Assembly: GCF_000149955.1 (NCBI RefSeq)
Contig: NC_030986.1
Location: 4,553,870-4,617,869 of the forward strand
Source of the DNA: Fusarium oxysporum f. sp. lycopersici 4287
Taxonomy: Eukaryota > Ascomycota > Sordariomycetes > Hypocreales > Nectriaceae
Direction: 5' to 3'
DNA length: 64,000 bases
Position numbers and translations under genes: made by a program. Shown one piece after another: positions 22,703 to 33,513 of the stretch; positions within the stretch are counted from its first letter, which is position 1, and each line of letters starts with the position of its first letter. The notes beneath the pieces are model-generated. The model did no database searches. It saw nothing but the letters and a program-made list of their open reading frames with translations, and had not been told where the DNA came from.

Positions 22703-24388
22703 TTAGGCAGCCTCTATATTCTCTCTTGCTGATCCCTTCTCCGCGTCCCATCCACTCTCGTGCACATGCCTAATCGTCCTCGTTCGGACCTGGATACCAA
22801 TCATGCCCGTCAATTGGGAGATCATAGAAAACCTCTGGCCTCCTTGAATTTCTGTTCTGACGTTTCCGTAAGTTTTGTCTCCCAGCTGTAAGTTCGACTC
22901 GACTGGTTTCTTCGGCCGTCCCCTTGCCAAGATCCCGAACAACCCCCTCTGACATAGACTCGGCCTCGGCATCTTCGTATCGGTTGACGGTGTTTCCGGC
23001 ATATTGGTCTCTTCTGTTATCTGTGGCAGGTGGTTGGTCTCTTCCACATCCCTCGGGGGCACCGGATCTGTAAAGGACTGCCATATAGGCAGGCATGCCC
23101 ATATAATCAAGATCGAAATTTCAACGTCCATCCAAACGATTCGTTCGTGATATCTCCAAACTGGTTGCGCCGTCTTGAAGAAATAGATCAGAAGGTGCAG
23201 TCGAAAACTGGACACAGCCAGACCGAATGCTCCCAACGCAATTGCGATAGCGTTTTGCAACCAAGATGTTGTGTCATTTGCAATTCGACTAAAGATCAGG
23301 TGAGAAAGCATAGCAAGGAGCGCCAGGTTTAGGAATATGTCGATCGAGGAAGCCGCATATGCAAGTGAGTCCTGAGCCAAGCAACCTCCTGTTTCCTCAT
23401 CTCTTCCATTTGGTTCCCAACCTTCCCAGGCGAATGCAATTGGTGAACATCGGAATACTCTCAATAGGGCCAGAGCAATCGAAGAGAGGATGGTGAGTAA
23501 AAGGGTCGCGGCTGTGATCACTATGTATCTGCCAGAAAACGATGTGCGTAGGCATACGAGAAGGATCGCGACTCTAAGTAGACACGAGCAGGCAAGCTCG
23601 AAGATGTCGGCCATGAAAACAAGCTAGGTAGTTCAATGTTAACATACTGGGGTTCAAAACTGCACCTTGCAAACAAACCTTTAATCCGTCTGTAATGTAT
23701 TCTGGAACCGCATTCCATAAGATTGTATCTCCTGTCACAGAGTGGGCTAAGGAGGTTGGTAAGCACAAGCGCATATTCATTCGGCGATGCGACTTACCAA
23801 AGTGAATCAGAGTTGCAAAGACAGTGTATAACAACTAAAAGCTGGTTAGGTTTGATGATCTATGATACCGGGTACCAACTTACTCCACAAACTACCATTA
23901 CATAGTCATCCAGAGAAAGACTCTCGTACGTAACCCAGCTCGAATACAGCCTAAGCCAAGGAGAGATCCATGCTGGTATCTCTGCAACTAACAGAACATA
24001 GTGATTATGCCGGTTGTCTTTTGGCTTGTTGTCACAGGCATTGGCATAGATCTTTGCGATATCTAGAGCTTGTTAGTTCTATCCCATTTGTGTTTCAGAA
24101 TGATTGGCGCACCGAATCTTTCGAAATCGCGGCATTTGTCTGCGAAGCAGTCGTCTAGCTCCTGCGTGACATTCCCGTTGTTGCACATATCAACGGCTTC
24201 GAAATCCGAGTTATCATACTTTTCAAGACATGAGATCTTCAAGTCATTGTTAGTACGAGCGCAAAACTGCATCCAAACCTCAGACTCACAGTACAACGGG
24301 GTAGACTCTTGAAGAGTTCAGGTCTGCCAGCGCCAAACACTCCAGCAGCGAGTGCTAACGAGCAGATCGCCCAAGATGTGAGCTTCAT
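22703..24388 (-). CDS. CFEM-like seven-helix receptor, PTH11/SAT4 rhodopsin family
   Basis: Six exons, complement(22703..23623, 23679..23746, 23798..23834, 23884..24062, 24113..24236, 24290..24388), give 475 residues. Five introns of 49-55 nt have clear CTAAC-type branch sites. A signal peptide (MKLTSWAICSLALAAGVFG) leads to a short Cys-rich extracellular domain with Cys in RCT, ISC, DMC, DDC, DKC and NAC. That is six visible Cys rather than the eight of a full CFEM domain. Seven membrane helices follow, beginning near HYVLLVAEIPAWISP; the SWVTYESLSLDDYVMVVCG segment is typical of the fungal SAT4/rhodopsin family. The tail is cytosolic, basic and Ser/Thr-rich. Relatives such as Pth11 sense surfaces or host cues; the ligand here is unknown. 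An out-of-frame uATG at 24404 opens a 28-codon frame overlapping the start. Confidence 0.85.
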
Positions 24389-26035
24389 ACCCGTCCAGTA
24401 GCATTAGGGCTGGTGATGTTGAAGAAGTGAACACAAACAGAGGAATGGCAGGATGCTCAAATATTGCAAGACATGGGTTACCCTAACTATCATATATATA
24501 AACCCCCAGATCTACGTAGGCAAGGGGCTTCATCCGAGTTAGGTAGGCATGAAGACCGCATCCAGCTGTAACAAGACTAGTACTAGCCCTGTACGTTCTT
24601 ACATCCCGGTTTTTATATGAAGCCCCCTGTGCATACAACATGGATAAGGTGCATCCAGCATTAAGGATCGTCTCAAAATAGCGGAAGTGATCTTACACGG
24701 GCCGCTGGGAGGATTAGCTGCAATGCTATTTACATCGGTTCCTTGATCTGTGACTTTATCGAGATTTAATTCGGATATTCCGGTCTGATTGTTGAGCTGA
24801 CCTCCTCGCTCCCGTAAGAAAGTGAAACTTGTGGTAAATGCATTGACACCTCCTTAGCCCGTACCCTATCGGACTAATGCACGACATAGCAAACACGCGG
24901 CTTCAATAGCTCTTAAATCAACCAACGGTTTTAAAGCCTCTTTCAAGATCGTGCAGCGACGTTTGGCAGCTTTTGGCAAAACAAATTGGAGCAAAAACTG
25001 GGGCAGCGTTGTACCACAATTGCTGTGTGCTTCAGGTGAAACGACAGCTCCAGAATAGTGCAGTACGGACCGTGTGATCCTTTGTGGCCTTCTGGCCAAA
25101 GATCCAATGGATGAGTATCCTAGACATTGCAGTGTTGCAAATATGGTTTCGTGAAGACTCGTCTGAAAAGCTTCGGTTTGGGTGTGACAACCTCTTGCCA
25201 ACTGTTACGCCAAGAGTATGTCCTTCAATCCGAATTGTCAAGTAAAAGGTGTTTCCAGAACGAACCTGACCTTCTGTTGACCGCCATATGCGAGTCAGTC
25301 TTCAGTTTCAGGTTGGAGGGCCATTTCACCCCGCGTTAGTTAGGTAGTTAGCATTGGATCCAATGTGAGTGCCTTGTCATTGAAGAGGTCCCTGCAGCTG
25401 CACTCCGCTTATTAATGAATCATTGAGAATCTCAACTGTGAGTGCTCGTTATATCGAATTTCTATTCCGATGATTAGAGGATCCGGTTGTTGTCGGGCCA
25501 CTTTCCTGTGATATTATTTGACAATCTGCTCATTCTTGCGACAAGGAATTAGCTTTGGTACGTCAAAGATGGATGACAATAGGTTGACTGGCGTCATCTC
25601 AAATTATAAATCCAGCTGATAGTAGATCCATCTTGACGCAGAGGTGACTCTTCAGAACTCCGAGGAGCCTGAACGAGATAGGCAATACATACAAATTGAA
25701 ACAATCAAATACTGAGGCGCGTAATCGTCTATTGGATCAATTCACATGGGAATTGTATCAATTAGCTGTCCAACATGTCTCTCAGTTTCCTGACTGGTCA
25801 TGGTAGCATTAGATAGACGGTCACCTGACCTCACAGACGACACCTGGAAGGCCCATGCTTTCGTATCTCCGCTCGGCACAAGCAAAAACTCTTCTACCAA
25901 TATTATCTGATCTGATTGATAAAGGTGTCTTTTCTCACTTGCTGGTGGAGCGATTCCTCCTCCTCCTCCTTCGTAACTCCGAACCGCATCCGCATCGGCA
26001 TTCGCACAACACTGGATAAGCTCCGGTCATCGATT
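24389..26035. promoter_or_regulatory. Divergent intergenic region, receptor and Zn2Cys6 gene
   Basis: 1.65 kb between two outward-facing genes. A TATATATAAA-like element lies near 24491-24503, about 100 bases before the receptor start. Short frames at 24866-25339 overlap on both strands and have no domains. I see no gene, tRNA or repeat. Confidence 0.5.
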
Positions 26036-28502
26036 ATGGCTTCCTCAGACCGAAGTGAGACCCCGGACTCGGACGGTGACCGAAAGCCTGGGTCCCGAGA
26101 TGACTCGGGCCAGCCGCCCGCCCGCAAACGGCAGCGTGTCCGCCTCAGTTGTCTGGAGTGCCGACGCCGAAAGCTGTCGTGCGACCGAGGCTTCCCGTGC
26201 GAGCGTTGCATCAAGAGCGGCACTCCCGACCGCTGCAGCTATGAATCTCGTAACGGCGAGGTCGTGAATGCTTCCTCGGGAGTTCCGCCGCCTTTCGCCC
26301 AGCTAGACTCTCGCCGCTTCGTTGATCCCGCAACGGGTTTGTCCCCACGAGATCCCGAATTCGTACGCCAAGATCACGATCGAATTCGCCGATTGGAGCT
26401 TGAGCTAGTTCAACTTAAGAATCAAATCTCTCGGTCTGGTGTGTCTTTCGATGGGAGCACCCTGGCTGGCACTACCGACAAAACAGACACGAATCGAGAA
26501 CTCTCAAAGGTGCCCCATCCATACATGTACTCGCTGTACAAAATAATAACCGCACCAGCAGCTTGAGAGATTCCAAAAAGCATGATATCGTTGAGAGCCA
26601 GAGCAACCAGGTTTCGGCGGAGGGCAGGCGAAGTTCCAGGGCCCGTGGGGCTGAGGACCTTGAGAGGCTCGAATGGGTTAGCTTACAGGTCTGTGCCCTT
26701 TCATGAAGGAGACGGCCGATGAGTGGCTTCGTCCAGTTATTCTCCATGACCGTAAAGACCGAAAGAGACGACGCGAGGACCGTGAAAAGATATTCGAGGA
26801 CTCCGATCCAGAACTGGAGGCTTTACTGCCAACTAAGGAGGAGTCCGATGCACTTATTGATGTTTATCTCGACCAGTTCGAGCAGGTGCACCGCATTGTT
26901 CACATTCCTACGTTCAAGAAGGAATACGCCGAGTATTGGGCACCCGGGTCTACCAAACGTTATGCCGCTTTCACGGCTCTTATCCTTGCAATGATGGCTG
27001 TTGCAAGCTGCGTTCATACTCACGAAAGCCTCAAGTTCATCGGCATGATGTCGAATGCTCGTCACTGGGCAGAACGATGGATCAAGGCATGTGACGAGTG
27101 GTCATCAAAACAAAGCCAGAAGCACCGACGCTTGATCCACTATCAAGTAGCATGCCTTTTGTATCTTGGGAAGCGAGTCAACACTATCAAGAAGAAGCGT
27201 TTCTGGACAGGCTCTGGTGCACTCATCCAGGACGGAATTGCTGTCGGCTTACATCGTGAGCCAAGCCACATGGCAGCAAAGATCACCGTTTTTCACCAGG
27301 AAATGCGTCGACGAATTTGGGCAACAGTTCAAGAATTCGACATGCAGGCCTCCTTTGACCATTGCCTGCCAACTCTGGTTAGCCAGCTTCACTACGACAC
27401 CAACGCCCCTCGCAATTTAGACGATGATGATTTTGATGAGAGTACCACTGTACTCCCACCATCAAAACCTGTCAAAGAGTATACATTCTCTTCCTTCCAG
27501 CATCTGGCTCGTCAGAGCCTGCTTTTACGTCTGGAGCTTAGTCGTCTTCTTACTGGTCCATCGTCTGAAATAGACTATGACCAAGTAATTCGATACACCA
27601 ACGATTTGACACAGGAGATTGATGCCCTCCCGTCATGGGATATGAACCTGGAAAATGTGAAGGGAAAGAAGAACCCTTTAATCGCATACACGTTGCTGCA
27701 TGTTCAGTTGAGGCAGTACATCATCCCCTTGCATCAGCCATATCTCAAGCTTCGGAAGCAAAACTCAAAGTACCAGTACTCTGAAATCATATACTATAAT
27801 GCAGCACGAGACATCGTCTTATTACACGACAAACTGTACGAACAAGGCGTTCGGAGTCTGAACTTTCTCAGAGAAGATGCGCTGACCACAGCCATCAACC
27901 TCTGTAGCGTCACAATGTTGCAGCCCAGAGGTTCCACCAACATGATCATGATAAACTCGCACCACACACTCAAGTTGATTGAGAAGTGCATTGCAATGAA
28001 GGAGGATCGTCTATTACGATGTGGCAACAATGAGCCATGGGGATATTCTATCATGTGTGCGGCGCTGGGGTTGCTTGAGGCCCACCTGGGAACCAAGGAG
28101 CCTGAAGTCGCCAAGTCGACATCAGCAGAACGCTTCGTCAACTTGCACTACCGTCTCCTTGCTAACCAGGAGCCTCCAGTTTCTGGGGAGCACCTTGCAG
28201 CTGCCATGAACGGCGTGCCGCCGGGCAACATGGGACCTGGGCCCACGCCTAATATACCGCTGCATGACCGGCCAAAGGTAATGAAGCTTGACTTCCATGG
28301 CAGGGCGTTTCCTAATATTGGTATCCAGTCGGTGACACCGTTCTCGTTTACGCCGACAATGCCTACGGCTCCGATCGACCCAAGTCAGGCCCCATGGATG
28401 ATGGGAGGCGATCCCACTCAGCCTTTCAACCTGGATCCGAGTCTGGAGTTGTTGGGTATAAATCTCAACGAGATCTGGGGCGAGTCCTGGGAATTGGGCT
28501 GA
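26036..28502 (+). CDS. Zn2Cys6 transcription factor, disrupted by an inserted antisense segment
   Basis: The ATG at 26036 starts a Zn2Cys6 cluster with Cys at residues 39, 42, 49, 55, 58 and 67 (CLECRRRKLSCDRGFPCERC), a basic linker, and a short coiled coil (RIRRLELELVQLKNQI). From 26682 a second frame, LTGLCPFMKETADEWLRPV, runs unbroken to 28502. It carries the fungal-specific regulatory domain (VHRIVHIPTFKKEYAEYW, ending near the Pro-rich tail). Between them the first frame hits TGA at about 26563-26565, in sequence that reads as transporter code on the other strand. A GT at 26510 (poor GTGCCC donor) and TTAG ending at 26681 would remove 172 nt and keep frame (about 764 residues), but with no good branch site. 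The target is unknown. Either a new intron rescues the gene or it is damaged. Confidence 0.7.
26485..26679 (-). pseudogene. Antisense fragment of an MFS transporter
   Basis: On the minus strand, 65 codons without a stop read NPFEPLKVLSPTGPGTSPAL, then a hydrophobic helix (LVALALNDIMLFGIS, AGAVIILYSEYMYGWG) and ESSRFVS. This matches my memory of the central loop and seventh-helix region of fungal drug/H+ antiporter (DHA1, tetracycline-resistance-like) transporters. An in-frame TAA lies just upstream, at about 26683-26685, and there is no start. It is therefore a fragment, not a gene. It lies reversed inside the Zn2Cys6 gene, at the place where that gene's frame breaks. Confidence 0.65.
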
Positions 28503-29463
28503 ACAGAAAGAAAGTCCATGTTGGCTAATACGTAATAATAATAACTGGCGTGGATTCTTGGGCCTCGCAAGCGACGGACTGGGGGGATATTGGGCTAGCA
28601 TCTATTTGCTTCTCGAATTGTCTCATCTTTAAGATACCAGGTCTCCTACTATGTCACGACAACACAAGCGCTCATGAACAGGTCTTGGCGTCACGTTGTC
28701 TGCCATTTTTTGTGCCTTGAAGCAAGCTCCTCTCATCATATCTATCTTGTGGGTTTGAATACTGAATTCCTCATGACTGACGAAATTGCCTTCAGAATAA
28801 TGTGCTAATGAAATGCAAAATCACCTTGACAGCGATATTCAGTTGACGTGCCGAGTTTTAGGGAAGAGATACTTGCTGAGCCCTCGCAGATTTCACGGGT
28901 TTCAACATTCGATCTACTTCAATATTGACTCGTATTACTTTTGTTTAAAAGTATAAGATATGCTTACGGACGAGACTTCTTCAGATAAATACTTTTGCCA
29001 AGTGATGGGTGTGCAAGGTGCTTGTTGATTGTTGATTGTGTTAGTTTGGGTCTTCTGGCGATTGGCTGGCTAGCCAGAACACCAAAGTATTGATCTATGG
29101 ACATGATGCAAGGGAAACCCTCCGAAGGCCGGCCGACGACGATATATCCAATGAAATCTAAGCGCATACCCTATAAAGATGATAAAAACCAACAACCTTT
29201 TGACTGCGAGCCCATAAACCTCATGGTGTGAATGCTAGCCACCTGAATATTAAAATTATCGGCTGTTCTCCAGGGTAAGCACCTCAATAAGTCCGAACTT
29301 CAGTGTCGGGCATAAAACTTCGGTAACCGGACTTGGCTGACTATCATTTGTCTCTTCGGACCTAAGAAACCTCGGGGATAGTGTTCGGCATTTGATGCTC
29401 CTCACTCATATACACAGACATTACATACATATCCGCTATTACTATTGCATAACCCGACATCGA
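28503..29463. other. Intergenic region between the two Zn2Cys6 genes
   Basis: 961 bases with the 3' end of the first regulator and the promoter of the second. An in-frame ATG at 29395 would extend the second protein by 23 residues rich in His and Tyr; I judge it leader sequence. No other gene is seen. Confidence 0.5.
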
Positions 29464-31760
29464 ATGTCGACCGCGATGCGGCAAAGAGAATCCTCGGATG
29501 TATCTTCTGCTGGAAGTCCCCCAGCTCCCAAACGCCGTCGAAGGCGACCCGCTCGGTCTTGTGAGCAATGCCGGCGCCGCAAGATTCGGTGTAGTCTGGG
29601 CCAACCTTGTAACGGCTGTGTTCGGGCTCGGGCACCGATGCAATGCTCTTATCGTGACGGGAGTCCTGTTGTAGTGACTCGGAGTTCTGAAGTCTGCACC
29701 TCGGTGCCGGCTGAACGGGCTGAAAGACAGGGAGCTGTTACAGCAACACAGCGAAATCCAGAAGCACATCACCGCAGCCCAGTAAACCGACCACCACAAC
29801 CTGAAAACAGTGATAGGACTGTGTCAAATTCACATAGCTGTCTTTCAAAAACTATTCCAACCCCTCAAACATCCACCTCAGCCCAGTCATCAACCTCAAT
29901 CCCCCCCTTTACACCCAGGCTGCGTCATGTACCTGAAAAGACGAAGCTATTTGGCCAAACACATTGGCTTCACACTGCAGAGAAGGTAAATCTCAGATAT
30001 CTCTACTCGAGCTCTCATACTGATCTTCACTGCCTTAGTTTCCTGTTTCAGGTAATTTCCATCCCGTCGAGATTGAGCCATCATGGGAGGATGCCAAATC
30101 CGACTTCTACGACGCTTTGAAAGAAGCTCGCATCCTACGTTTTGGTCTCAAGAAACAGAACTTTCCAACACTAGATCAGCCCATCCAGGACCTTCGTGAG
30201 ACCTTGCCCTCCAAGGTGGTTTGCGATGAACTCATTGCTTGTTATCTCCGCACATTCGAACCCTTGTATCGCATCGTCCATATCCCCTCCTTTCAGAGGG
30301 AGTACGACCGGATATGGGCAGGCGAGGAAACACAAGCTGTACCGGCTATATCTCTCGTCAGACTGACCTTGATTCTTGCCCTTGGGACTACCTTTGCCAA
30401 TTTTGACACGGAGGAAGAGATGAACCAGTTGTGGCGACTTGCGCAGACATGGGTTCAGAATGCCCAGTGGTGGCTCACAGGTCCAAATGAAAAGACCACT
30501 TACAATCTCGATGGTCTGCAGATATTCTGTCTGCTGATCATCGCCCGTCAATCGACCTTCAATTGTCGCGGAGCAACGTCATGGCTGTCCTCGGGCTCGC
30601 TACTGCGCGCCGCCATCACCATGGGCCTTCACCGCGATCCGAAGCTATTTGTTGGCTTGACACTCTTCCAAAGGGAGTTTCGAGCTCGACTATGGGCCAC
30701 TGTGCTGGAGTTGGCTGTCCAGTCATGTCTAGATCTCGGCTTGCCACTGCAGCTTTCAGAACAAGACTTTGATGCTTCCATCCCATCCAACTACGATGAC
30801 TCGGACCTGGAGTCAACTTCTCCAGGGGCACCAAAACCAATGGACAAATTTACAGACTCGTACCTGCAAATAATGCTGGCCAAATCTCTACCTTTGAGAG
30901 TTGAAGTCATAGGCCTACTGAACGACTTTCGACAAGAGAAAACATATGAAAAAGCACTAGCTTTAGGATCACAGCTGCGCACGGCGTGCCGAGATGTCGC
31001 CGCCTTCTTCCATTCAACACAACATAATCCGATGAACATAAGAAAGGGATCAAGCATTGAGGCGAATGAGTTCCATCGCAAACTTCTCGACATACATCTT
31101 CGCCGGTTCGTTATGTTTCTTCACCGCGACTTCATGCTCCAAGCAAGGACCGATCCCCGGTTCTACCTTTCTCGCAAGGTGTGTGTTGAGTCTGCCCTGG
31201 TCATCGCTTCTGGGAGTAAAGGCGCCGACTTCAGCTTGCCGATGCAGGTATGGGATGACTTGTCTCGCTTGTCTTTCGTTGGACGTGGTCTTTTCAAGTG
31301 TGCATTGAGTTTTGATGCTATGCTCATCTTGGCCCTCGAGATCATTACTGAACTTCAGGATGAGTCGACACCAACACACGAACCTGATATTCTCAGCGAG
31401 ATGGCAAAAGCCACCCGTTCTCCCATGATCAAGACCCTCGAAGAGATATATGTGCAACTTCGCTGCATGATCGTACGGGGCAACCTCAGCCTTAAGAGAC
31501 TTCTCTTCTCGAATGCTCACTTGGCACATATTCGAGCATTGGAAGCGGGCCATCCTGTGAAGCCAGCGGTACATGAGACTGTAACATCGACGCTCCGCGA
31601 CTGTGTGGCAATGCTCAGAGACATCCAAGCAGTTACAACACCCCATGAATCAGCAATAACCTCGGATAGTTTGAGTAGCGACTTTCTTGGCACGGATATT
31701 TTCTCAAATGTGAGTGATGCTTCGTATAGTGGAGTAATTCTTTCTAACAATATGAGCTAG
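29464..31760 (+). CDS. Zn2Cys6 transcription factor with fungal-specific domain
   Basis: Two exons (29464..29985, 30039..31760) give 747 residues. The 53-nt intron has GTAAAT and CTTAG ends and an ACTGAT branch site. Splicing gives WLHTAEKFPVSGNFHPVE in one frame, though the genomic frames differ. The Zn2Cys6 cluster has Cys at 33, 36, 43, 49, 52 and 61 after a run of Arg (PKRRRRRPARSCEQCRRRK). The fungal-specific transcription factor domain starts near RTFEPLYRIVHIPSFQREY and includes GLHRDPKLFVGLTLFQREFR. The same domain order occurs in the gene just upstream, so the pair may be distant duplicates or a regulator cluster. Target genes cannot be told from sequence. Confidence 0.9.
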
Positions 31761-31924
31761 AGCAATCTTATTGAGTGGGACATACCCGACCTTCTCGGTT
31801 TCCCAACTGTTAGTAAAGACGGCCAATCTCAGTGGCCAGTTATGGACTAATATCAAAATCGACACATCACATACTAAACTCGTGTAAATTGTCAGGGAAT
31901 AACACTTGTGAGATGTCATTTTCG
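31761..31924. other. Short convergent gap between Zn2Cys6 and RecQ genes
   Basis: Only 164 bases separate the two stop codons, so the 3' UTRs probably overlap in antisense. No other feature is seen. Confidence 0.6.
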
Positions 31925-33513
31925 TTACTCGTCATAATACCCATCATCATAAGTGCCCTGCATCGCCTGCGTGCTCACCCATTCTTCACTTGCTAAGCCC
32001 CTCATAAATCTCATCTCAAGTTCTTGGGGATCCTTGTGCCAATCACAAGCAAAGTCGCAGTCTGGCGTGCTGGATTCTCCGAAGTATTTGCATATGGCAG
32101 CATGTCGACACTTATCAGTGTCTTCGCAGTATTGAGCCAACGCCTGCAAACTCTTGAGTCTGGCGATCTGATTCGTCTCAGCTTTGGCATCGGATCTGAT
32201 CAATCTCGTGACGCGCTCCAGGTCTTCTCGGCTGTAGTAAAGAAAGCAATAGCTTGCATTGCCATCTCGACCAGCACGGCCAGCTTCTTGGTAGTAGCCT
32301 TCGAAAGACTTGGGAATACGCCAGTGAACAACAAAACGTACGTTATTCTTGTCAATACCCATGCCGAAGGCGGTCGTGGCAACAATGATATCGTACCCAG
32401 ACTCGTTATTTATCCACCGGGCGAGTGTTTCTTCTTTGACTTCCTTGGTGAGCCTGGCATGAAAAGGCATGGCCCCAATGCCTTCTGAACGAAGGGAGGC
32501 TGCCAGGGACTCGCATTCATCCCGAGATATAGTGTATATAATCCCAGGAACACTTTCGACTCTTTCATTCACCTGTTCGAGTTCTGCCTTTCTCTCACCA
32601 TGTTTACGACGGTCGTAAACAGCGTTAATCCATCGTAGAAAATCCTGTAGGCGGTTATCTTCTTCGTCCTTGGTGTACCGAATTTCAAGATGCAAGTTTT
32701 GACGTTGAGGGTTCATCAAAAACTCTCTTGTTCTTTCTGGAGTTTGATCAAGTTTTAAAATAGATAGTACGTCTTGCCGAACTGCGGGTTTGCCGTAGCA
32801 GTAAGACACATTATTGGTACATCTGGGAAAGTGTCTCGAAACCAAGATAGACGTTTGAAGTCTTTTCGAAAGTCATGGCCCCATTCTGACACACAATGAG
32901 CTTCGTCAATGGCGATACGTGCAAACTCCTTTTGCTTGTAGACTAGCTGCAGCCGTTCGCGAAACCGTGAGCCAGAACATAACTCGGGCGTGACATACAA
33001 TAGCCTGGTCCTTGGATGCCCGCTCTCCAGATCGCGCTCAATGCGGCGCCGATCATCATAAGGAGTTATGCTGCTGTAAAAGTTGGCTTCGATACCTGAG
33101 GCTTTTAGGGCTTCAACTTGGTTGATCTGATGATGTTAGATTTCGTAACAATGGTGGGCTCGAGTTTCTTGCCATTAAACTCAAGAGAGGGGAAACAACT
33201 ATGGTAACTAAACTCATAATTAGAGGAAGGAAGATGTATAGTGGCCGAAAACTCACTGCCTTGGTCGATGACTGCTGGTAGCTGAAAGCAAAGACTTTTA
33301 CCAAAGGACGTGGCTGCTTGGACGTAAACGTCGAAGCCGTCGAGAGCAGCTTCGATGATTTCACGCTGGTGAGGCCTGGTAAATGTCAACGGACAAAGCA
33401 AAACGAAAAGAGGAAGGCGGATAATTCGTATACCTGAAATCTTCCTTGTGAAATTGGCGACGAAGAGTAAAGCCAATGTCTGTGCATGAGCTTGTTCTTT
33501 TCAAAGGTGGCAT
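31925..33513 (-). CDS. RecQ-family DNA helicase with an apparent frameshift
   Basis: Exons complement(31925..33126, 33173..33207, 33257..33375, 33434..33513) start at MPPLKRTSSC. Introns 1 and 2 (58 and 49 nt) are GT-AG. Intron 3 (33127-33172, 46 nt) looks like GC-AG with an ATCTAACATC branch, and its removal gives LLSLMINQVEALKASGI. Motif I is ATSFGKSLCF, II DEAHC, III LTATA, and VI YYQEAGRAGRDG. A Cys-rich zinc region (CEDTDKCRHAAICKYFGE, CDFACDWH) ends the protein, with His where a last Cys is usual. After LTATANPQ the frame shifts by one base near 32782: it ends at TAA, while the helicase continues in another frame as VRQDVLSILKLDQ. One added G would restore it. RecQ enzymes unwind DNA 3'-5' in repair and recombination. 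The gene is either decayed or affected by a sequence error. Confidence 0.78.
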
